Of a stretch of 64,000 bases of DNA, positions 58,395 through 64,000 are shown piece after piece (the stretch's first letter is position 1; every line of letters begins with the position of its first letter). The DNA comes from Cryphonectria parasitica EP155 (taxonomy: Eukaryota > Ascomycota > Sordariomycetes > Diaporthales > Cryphonectriaceae), in NCBI RefSeq assembly GCF_011745365.1, contig NW_024468913.1:2108001-2172000 (forward strand). Reading direction: 5' to 3'. The notes beneath the pieces are model-generated. The model searched no databases. It was not told the DNA's origin and worked only from the letters and a program-made list of their open reading frames with translations. A program made the position numbers and the translations under genes.

Positions 58395-58817
58395 CCCAGG
58401 TAACTGAGGCTCCATGGCTATGTTTTGGACTCTCCTCTTACGATTTTGCACCTGTGGAACATTGTTACGTATCAACATCCTCTCAGGTGTTGGAATTTAG
58501 TCTTAACCAGAGTTCCTGGTAAAATATATTTAGACAGGGATCAAAAGATACGAAATCTATGCCAGGTGTCAAGCTATTTTTGTTGTCGGTGTATGACGCT
58601 CTGAAGTTGGGCCCCATGAGACGTGCCCGTGCCTGTGCCCGAAAAAGACCAATTACTCATCAGACCAGCTGTACCTCACATTCACAATAGCAAGCCAAAG
58701 CATATGCGTATGCGGTATGTTTTCTGAATCGGGCAAACGCGCTGCAGACTAGTTGTTCACGTCTAATGCCATGCTTCTACGTACACAGTCCACGCTACAT
58801 GATGGACGGCTAGCCAT
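58395..58817. other. Convergent intergenic region, Swc3 / kinase-PHD
   Basis: 3' UTRs of both genes. No coding signal. Confidence 0.5.
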
Positions 58818-60353
58818 CTATGCAAACTTGCATTCACGGCAGTACCATGCCTCATGTTCATCCGGTATCTTCTCCAGGCCGGTACACTCGATATGGAACC
58901 ATTCTTTCGTACAGTCACCGCCGTCACACCCAATCATAATGCCAGAGCTAGGACCCCCGCAATAACAATATCCGAGCCTCATCACATTAGCAACAGACTG
59001 AGACGTGTTTCTTGTCCTCCTTTGCCTTTTCGGAACTCTATAGCCTTCATCCCCAATGTCCTTCCTCTTTGTTCCAGTAATTTCAGCATCGCGGTGTTGG
59101 GGCCGTTCAATACTCTCCTCATCCTCCTTCTCCACCTCGTCGTCATCGTCGCCATCTCTCGCAACATTTCTCTTCGGATCATGTAGCGCGTTCACAACTT
59201 TCTCGATACCCATATCATCCCCCTTCTTCGTCTCGGCAATTTCAGGATCGACCCATCCCTCTGTGTAACTCCCACCAAAGTCAATAATCCACAAGTCCCC
59301 CGATGAGTCAACCACGAAATTGTCGCCCTTGGCGTCGCCCCATACAATATCATGCTCATGGAGTATGGTCTTGATCTCTTCAGCCTCTTTCGCCCATTGC
59401 TCGCGCTGAGATTGCGGAATAGCACTGTCGAATTTTTCCGTCAAGGGGATCGGGTTTTGTATGAGGGTCTGGAGGAAGCCCATGACGGATTTACGGCCGT
59501 CGTCGCTCTTGGGAGACGAATCGTGCCGGGTAACTATGCCGACGAGGTGAGGACATCGAATCCTGTCATATAAACCTTTTATTTCGAGTTGGTTGAGGAG
59601 ATGAAGCTCTCGCTTTGTTGGCTGCGGATTGGTATTGTCGACGCTCTTGAAAAACAGCTTCTGCTTCTCTCCTGGACCTCCTTGAGGAGAGGGTAGCGCC
59701 AGTTCCACGATGGTTGGGTGATATGGTGGTGGTGAGCTGCTGCAGCTGAGGACTCGCAAGTCTCGAGCCGAGTACCAAGGCACGTCGATATTGCGAATAT
59801 ACTTGGGTATCGGTGCAAGGTTTGGATAAAGCTTCGCCAGACGCTCTTCAAGAGTTGGTTCAGGCTCCAGTTCTACTGCGTTCAGACGGACTCCCTCAAC
59901 CTCCAGACTAAAGTAACGTGTGGAGGCTTTGTACCAGGCATCTAGAGTCTGGATGGTGTGATGCTTTGAATTTATAGTCTCTTCAAGTATTGACCGCAGT
60001 GGTGTAGTCAACCACTCGTACAGATCGTCTGCCGGGTCGCCGCTCTCAAGCGAGGATGTCTTGGACGGTTCTATAGGCATGGTTTCGACGTCTATGCCGC
60101 TGTCGATGGACTCGTCCGGACTGTCGCAATCTTCCATCCGATCCAGCTTCTTGATCTTGGCTAATAATCCCAGGTATTCGTCCGAAAATCTCGACTCTGC
60201 CGGTCTTGAGCCTCCTGGGGGTTTAAGCTTCGCTGCCTCTGCAATAATATGAAAGCGAACATCTTGTGCTAGGATGGTGAGAGCACAACTATCCTCATCG
60301 TCGCGGAAGAAATCGAGAACATTGTAAAGTCGTGGTGGCGGCTGAGTTGACAT
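58818..60353 (-). CDS. Kinase-like protein with C-terminal ING-type PHD finger
   Basis: One exon, 511 residues, start at MSTQPPPRLYNVLDFF. Residues 1-185 are a helical N-terminal region of unknown role. A kinase-like domain follows: KLFFKSV (Lys in beta-3), RELHLLNQL (alpha-C Glu), MGFLQTLI (hinge), IVWGDAKGDNFVVD (catalytic-loop Asp340, with Trp-Gly where HRD has His-Arg) and LWIIDFGGSYTEGW (DFG Asp358). Known fungal relatives carry HGD-KPDN and the same DFGGGYTEGW block. An acidic then basic linker (KRQRRTRN, a possible nuclear signal) leads to a PHD finger at 462-511: YCYCGGPSSGIMIGCDGGDC, WFHIECTGL, WYCREC. All eight zinc ligands are present (Cys463, 465, 476, 481, His487, Cys490, 505, 508). 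The PHD is of the ING type, which in known cases reads H3K4me3. Confidence 0.82.
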   Translation of the reverse strand: MSTQPPPRLYNVLDFFRDDEDSCALTILAQDVRFHIIAEAAKLKPPGGSRPAESRFSDEYLGLLAKIKKLDRMEDCDSPDESIDSGIDVETMPIEPSKTSSLESGDPADDLYEWLTTPLRSILEETINSKHHTIQTLDAWYKASTRYFSLEVEGVRLNAVELEPEPTLEERLAKLYPNLAPIPKYIRNIDVPWYSARDLRVLSCSSSPPPYHPTIVELALPSPQGGPGEKQKLFFKSVDNTNPQPTKRELHLLNQLEIKGLYDRIRCPHLVGIVTRHDSSPKSDDGRKSVMGFLQTLIQNPIPLTEKFDSAIPQSQREQWAKEAEEIKTILHEHDIVWGDAKGDNFVVDSSGDLWIIDFGGSYTEGWVDPEIAETKKGDDMGIEKVVNALHDPKRNVARDGDDDDEVEKEDEESIERPQHRDAEITGTKRKDIGDEGYRVPKRQRRTRNTSQSVANVMRLGYCYCGGPSSGIMIGCDGGDCTKEWFHIECTGLEKIPDEHEAWYCRECKFA

Positions 60354-60857
60354 TTTTTGGTATGTTTCACCCCAAGAGCTGGCTTGACTAATGTGATGAT
60401 GATAGCACGAAGGTCTGCAAAGAGAATAAGGTGCTGTGTACGTGTCTCTGTTGATATTGCAAAATAAGAGAACAAATTCTGCGAGCCCTCTCAACGCGTC
60501 GTCGCGTGGAGCCGTTGTAAGTGATTACGGCTAGTACTAGTTCAAGGGTCGTCTTCTCACGACGATGGACCCGAACGGGTCATGACGAATAGACTAAAAT
60601 TCATTTGTCTGTGCTCTTACATGACGTCCCCGATCGCCAGGACCAACTAAAATAGCTTCCACGTTTGAACATCGGTAGAGCTCACAATCTCAAGTGAACC
60701 ACTTCCATTTTATGTGTACCAGGGACGAGGCAATAGAATGTGGTCCACGGCATAGTCTATGTGGTGATCTGTGAGGTACCAATCTGGCTGTTTTAGGGAA
60801 ACCAGAGAGGCGCAATATAAATCGGCCGCGTCATAAACTCTTTGGCAACGAGATTGA
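60354..60857. other. Intergenic region between the kinase-PHD and Ulp1-like genes
   Basis: Upstream region of the kinase-PHD gene and 3' flank of the Ulp1-like gene. In-frame codons continue upstream of 60353 to 60494, but they look unconserved (His- and Cys-rich). Confidence 0.45.
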
Positions 60858-61789
60858 CTACGCCTCGCGCTGGCTGATGACACGAGGTATCATCCAGTTG
60901 CTGTTGCCAAGAGAAACCCCTTTGCGGGAGTAGATATCTTGCGTCTTTCCTGGTTGGCAATCTCCGCTCATGGAGGCAAAGACCGTTGGGTAGCAGGCGT
61001 GTGGGACACCTGCTTGGGCCGTCTCGTTGATCATAAACAAAATGGTTTTCAATATCTCGTAGGTACGTAGATCGCAGGAGAAATCGTCGTCATTTTGTGC
61101 AGGATACCATAAACAATTTGGTACCATTTTTCTGAACTCAAATCGTCGTTCAGACATAATTAGCCTTTGCAATAGTTGCCAGATGAAGAGAGGGATATCG
61201 GGGACATTAATCGGGTCTGCGATAATGACATGAGCAATATATGTTATATCAGCTTGAGTGACCTGGTGGAGGATCAGCGCTTGCCAGTGGCCTTCGATGT
61301 TCACAGGCATCAATGTGTAAGAGTGATGCCTGATGGCTGCAAGGAACTCAAGCCTTGTATTTGCCACGGCTGCAACTCTTCTTGTCCGGTCAGCCTCACT
61401 AACATTGGGACCTTCATATTGCATGCCTTCAAAAAGTGCGGCTACCCTCTGGTCCTGGGACACATAGTTGATGAAATGCCTCGCATGTTTATGTAGGAAG
61501 TTCATGTGGAAGCCCATTGCCTTATCGAAGGCTTCTCGAGGGACTGGAGTGACAGAGCTTCTCTAGAGAACAAATGAGGTTAAGAAATTTTAATGAAGAG
61601 TTTCATAGGATATTGAACTTGCCTGCAGATAAGTCAGGGCGCAAATGGTCATGGAAGTCTAATGTTGAATGTCGTAAGATGCAGCGTGAACACTACCTTG
61701 GATAGTATCAACCTCCAGTAGAATTGGCTTTCTGCAATTTGGACGTTGTCAGCTGACCTGCTCTCACGGTTGAGATCTCTCGAGTCCAT
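60858..61789 (-). CDS. Ulp1-like (C48) cysteine protease, short
   Basis: SUMO/ubiquitin-like protease fold, inferred. Three exons, 61697-61789, 61623-61658 and 60858-61562, give 277 residues. Exon 1 reads MDSRDLNRESRSADNV, QIAESQFYWRLILSK; the 36-base exon 2 gives TSMTICALTYLQ; exon 3 continues RSSVTPVPREAFDKAMGFHM. The catalytic set fits C48: His135 in NIEGHWQALILHQ, Asp159 in IIADPIN, Gln199 and Cys206 in AQNDDDFSCDLRTYEIL. The usual C-G after the nucleophile is C-D here, and the Gln-Cys spacing is one longer than in yeast Ulp1. Intron 2 has a GC donor (GCAAGT). There is an upstream in-frame stop at exon 3's start, so the introns are needed. The 5' end is uncertain; upstream exons may exist. 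Confidence 0.68.
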
Positions 61790-62988
61790 GGACGTCTTCC
61801 AATTGTTAACTTTTTCTCTTTCCTTTTCCCTTCCGTGATCCTTTTGGCAGTAATTCCATTAAATGAATATACTAAAAGAAGTTATGTATTATGTTGTAGC
61901 CCAAATGATTCGGTGATCTACCGCAAGTTACATCATCTGCATGGTTCAATTGCAAAGGACTCCGTATTTATTGTCTCTACTACGCTCTCAGCAGGCTATG
62001 GTAGTTGATCAGGAGGCCTTCGTCAAAATCATGATCGTGAACAAAGACATTGTAATTACTCAAGTAAAGATATAGTTTGGAATACATGATTTCTGTCATT
62101 ACTTAGTCAAAGCACTATATGCAGGCTGGAAGACACATCCAAACCAATTGTATTTTATGCCGATGCATAGTGATGCATTGAGGCATCTAGATACTTGAGT
62201 TAATGTACTTGGACAACGAAATACCATGCGACTCAGAATGCTGTGAAAGAACTACCAACTATCATATGAGGGAAAGTTTGCCTGAAATAAACCCATTTGC
62301 TCATTTATACTATGCACATAGCATCTTTCTCTATATACACTGCAAATTCCTGGGCCAACATCTCTCTCCGCTTTCTTGGTGCCCGTGCCACCCCCCTCCC
62401 CTTTGAGTTCTCTCGACTCCACCGATCTTCCTCAGTTCCAAATTTTGTTGTTTTCGTTTTGCACCGATTTTTTGACGTTGTTAAAAGAACTCACTGTCAC
62501 ACTTGTTGCTAAGCGAGAATAACCTGACAAGAACCTAAGGGTCGGCAGGGTTCCCGACTTCACATGCAACACAGCTACGCATAATTTTGCTTTCAAAGTC
62601 AACCCTAAACCTGAGGAGATCTGGAAATCCATTGGCCATCAAGCTCAATGTCTCACAAAGCGAATTACTGTCTTACAAAAAAAAAAAAGGCAGATGAAAG
62701 GGGCGGGGAAGCAAAACTGCATATCACGTGATGCTTTGTTTAAATCGGGTGTCCCCCTCCCCCCAACGGATGAGCTGTCGTTTGTTTAATTTTCCCTCAT
62801 TCCCGCAATCTCCGTCGGCTTTCGCGATCCCATCTAAATCTCATCACACGTCGTAACACGGTACATAGAGATAAAGCTTGCTGCTGCTGCTGCTGCTGCT
62901 GTTATTGTTGTTGTTGTTGCTGTTGTTGCTGTTGTTGTTGTTTTCAAGCGACTTGCCCCCGCCTGGGTTCTTGGCAATTTTCAGCATC
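61790..62988. promoter_or_regulatory. Divergent region, Ulp1-like / F-box
   Basis: 1.2 kb, A/T-rich in its left half, with a CTG/TTG triplet repeat just before the F-box start. No gene supported. Confidence 0.5.
62881..62943. repeat. (CTG)7-(TTG)n triplet repeat in F-box 5' leader
   Basis: Seven CTG triplets, then TTA/TTG/CTG triplets, ending about 45 bases before the ATG at 62989, so most likely within the 5' UTR. Confidence 0.85.
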
Positions 62989-64000
62989 ATGGCTGGGTCT
63001 CGACTGCTCACCCTGCCAGACGAGCTCCTCAGCCACATCATAAGCTACAGCAACAGCGTGACAGCCACCATAAACATTGGTCTTACTTGCCGTCGTCTGT
63101 ATGGCATCATGCAAACCTCACCGGCCTGGCGCGAACACTGCTGTCGTAACTGGGCCCGCTGGGATGATCAACATGACATCAACACCAAGTTCGAGCAGCC
63201 TGTCCTGCAGACCGACTGGTACGCTCTTTTCTGCGAGCGGAGCAAGGCCGATCGCGAGGTGCTCCGCCTGCTCGAAGAACTTCTCACGACAAAGCGGGAC
63301 AGGGTCGCGCGGATGGGTGTAGTCGCCGCTCGTGGCGCTGACGTGGATGATGTTCTCCACCGTGTGGCTACTACAACGCCTGATGATGTTGACGATGTGC
63401 TCGCCAGGAAGTGGCATGCAATGGCCATGATCGAGATGAGATACCGCCGTCAGGCTGTTGACGTGTGGTGCAGAATGCACGCAGGAGAGAGTGTCGACCT
63501 GCTGCACGCAATCTCTGCCTTTGACGAATTCGTGTTGGGCCCTGGGGTCAACATGGAGTTCATTGAAGCCTCCCTGCGCAGGATCAGTCTCGAAATCGTG
63601 CAGGGAACCCAAGGTGCCTGGGAGCGGTACACGACACGTGAAAAGGCTCATGAAATCGCAGGCTTCTTGCGGGCCCAAAGATATATTGGCCTGGATCGAA
63701 GAACCTCCGTTCTCGAGTTAAGCAACAATTTTCTCGCCCCATCAGTCCTCTTTAACCCGCGCTCGGCCGCCTCTCGACCACTGCAATCGGTCGTCATTTT
63801 TTGCTCTATCGCCCAGATGCTGGGTGTGACCGCAGAGCCGATCCTCACGCCGCGCCACGTGTACGCAGTGGTATCAGCAGACGCCCAGACAACGCTTGAG
63901 GGGCAGAGCCGGGCAGGGCACGGCGAGACGGATGCCTTTGAGGATATCAGGATGTACATGGACCCTTATGACCACAGCGAGAGAGTCGAGCGCCTGGAGC
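62989..64000 (+). CDS. F-box protein, FBXO21-like (partial, runs off the window)
   Basis: Substrate adaptor for an SCF ubiquitin ligase, inferred. 337 codons are visible with no stop and no intron. The F-box is MAGSRLLTLPDELLSHIISY at residues 1-20 and CRRLYGIMQTSPAWREHCCR at about 36-55. The following region (DWYALFCERSKADREVLRLL, VDDVLHRVATTTPDDVDDVL) and LDRRTSVLELSNNFLAPSVL, with VVIFCSIAQMLGVTAEPILT, match the SirB1-like transglutaminase-core segment that FBXO21-type proteins carry. FBXO21 has a YccV/HspQ-like domain further on, which would lie beyond the window. No TM or signal peptide. The ATG at 62989 follows a triplet-repeat leader. Confidence 0.8.
   Translation, partial: MAGSRLLTLPDELLSHIISYSNSVTATINIGLTCRRLYGIMQTSPAWREHCCRNWARWDDQHDINTKFEQPVLQTDWYALFCERSKADREVLRLLEELLTTKRDRVARMGVVAARGADVDDVLHRVATTTPDDVDDVLARKWHAMAMIEMRYRRQAVDVWCRMHAGESVDLLHAISAFDEFVLGPGVNMEFIEASLRRISLEIVQGTQGAWERYTTREKAHEIAGFLRAQRYIGLDRRTSVLELSNNFLAPSVLFNPRSAASRPLQSVVIFCSIAQMLGVTAEPILTPRHVYAVVSADAQTTLEGQSRAGHGETDAFEDIRMYMDPYDHSERVERLE

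Noticed and set aside
1..64000. tRNA, 5S rRNA, transposon ORFs or inverted terminal repeats, CRISPR arrays
   Set aside because: I looked for B-box-like GGTTCGA contexts, transposase or reverse-transcriptase motifs and spaced repeats by eye and found none convincing; a tRNAscan and repeat search would be decisive.

Overview
The window reads as nuclear DNA of a filamentous ascomycete (Pezizomycotina, most like a Sordariomycete). The genes carry short GT-AG introns of about 50-230 bases with CTGAC/CTAAC-like branch sites. Intergenic DNA is pyrimidine-rich, coding sequence is GC-rich at third positions, and the families found (UPF0658 Golgi protein, Stb6-like protein, Swc3, Cys-rich stalked membrane protein, small secreted Cys-rich protein) are fungal. 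I found no rRNA, tRNA, transposon, CRISPR or prokaryotic operon structure. Seventeen protein genes are called; two (PPP4R2 at the left edge, an F-box protein at the right edge) run off the window. Exon junctions were worked out by hand from splice motifs, reading frame and protein continuity, not from RNA data.

Layout. 1-1619 (-): PPP4R2/Psy4-like regulatory subunit of protein phosphatase 4. 1.6-6.3 kb: long gene-free stretch. 6310-7551 (+): UPF0658 Golgi membrane protein. 9029-10523 (-): RMD5/GID2-type RING subunit of the GID/CTLH ubiquitin ligase, divergent from 11383-14163 (+), an Stb2/Stb6-like protein. 14734-15103 (-): TIM10, divergent from 15730-17917 (+), mitochondrial lysyl-tRNA synthetase. 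18560-19769 (-): four-TM protein of unknown function. 19.8-25.4 kb: long gene-free region rich in microsatellites, upstream of 25454-30646 (+), a large hybrid histidine kinase. 31698-33524 (-): succinate-semialdehyde dehydrogenase. 36341-38366 (+): secreted GH79 glycosidase. 39153-40486 (+): alpha/beta hydrolase. 40862-42667 (-): N-myristoyltransferase, divergent from 43292-44509 (+), a single-TM orphan.

45-50.7 kb looks more accessory: a Cys-rich single-pass membrane protein, an NmrA-like NAD(P)-binding protein, a short-chain dehydrogenase and a 72-residue secreted eight-cysteine protein. 52980-54416 (-) is a membrane-anchored Bem46/ABHD-like hydrolase, divergent from 55980-58394 (+), the SWR1 subunit Swc3. 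The right end holds a kinase-like protein with a C-terminal ING-type PHD finger (58818-60353, -), an Ulp1-type (C48) protease (60858-61789, -) and an F-box/transglutaminase-like protein (62989 to edge, +).

Most genes are independent housekeeping functions (phosphatase, GID ligase, mitochondrial import and translation, myristoylation, SWR1, GABA shunt), several in divergent pairs with shared promoter regions. The least described parts are the kinase-PHD fusion with its protease and F-box neighbours, the secreted and membrane Cys-rich proteins, and two orphan membrane proteins. No complete new system can be proven from sequence alone.
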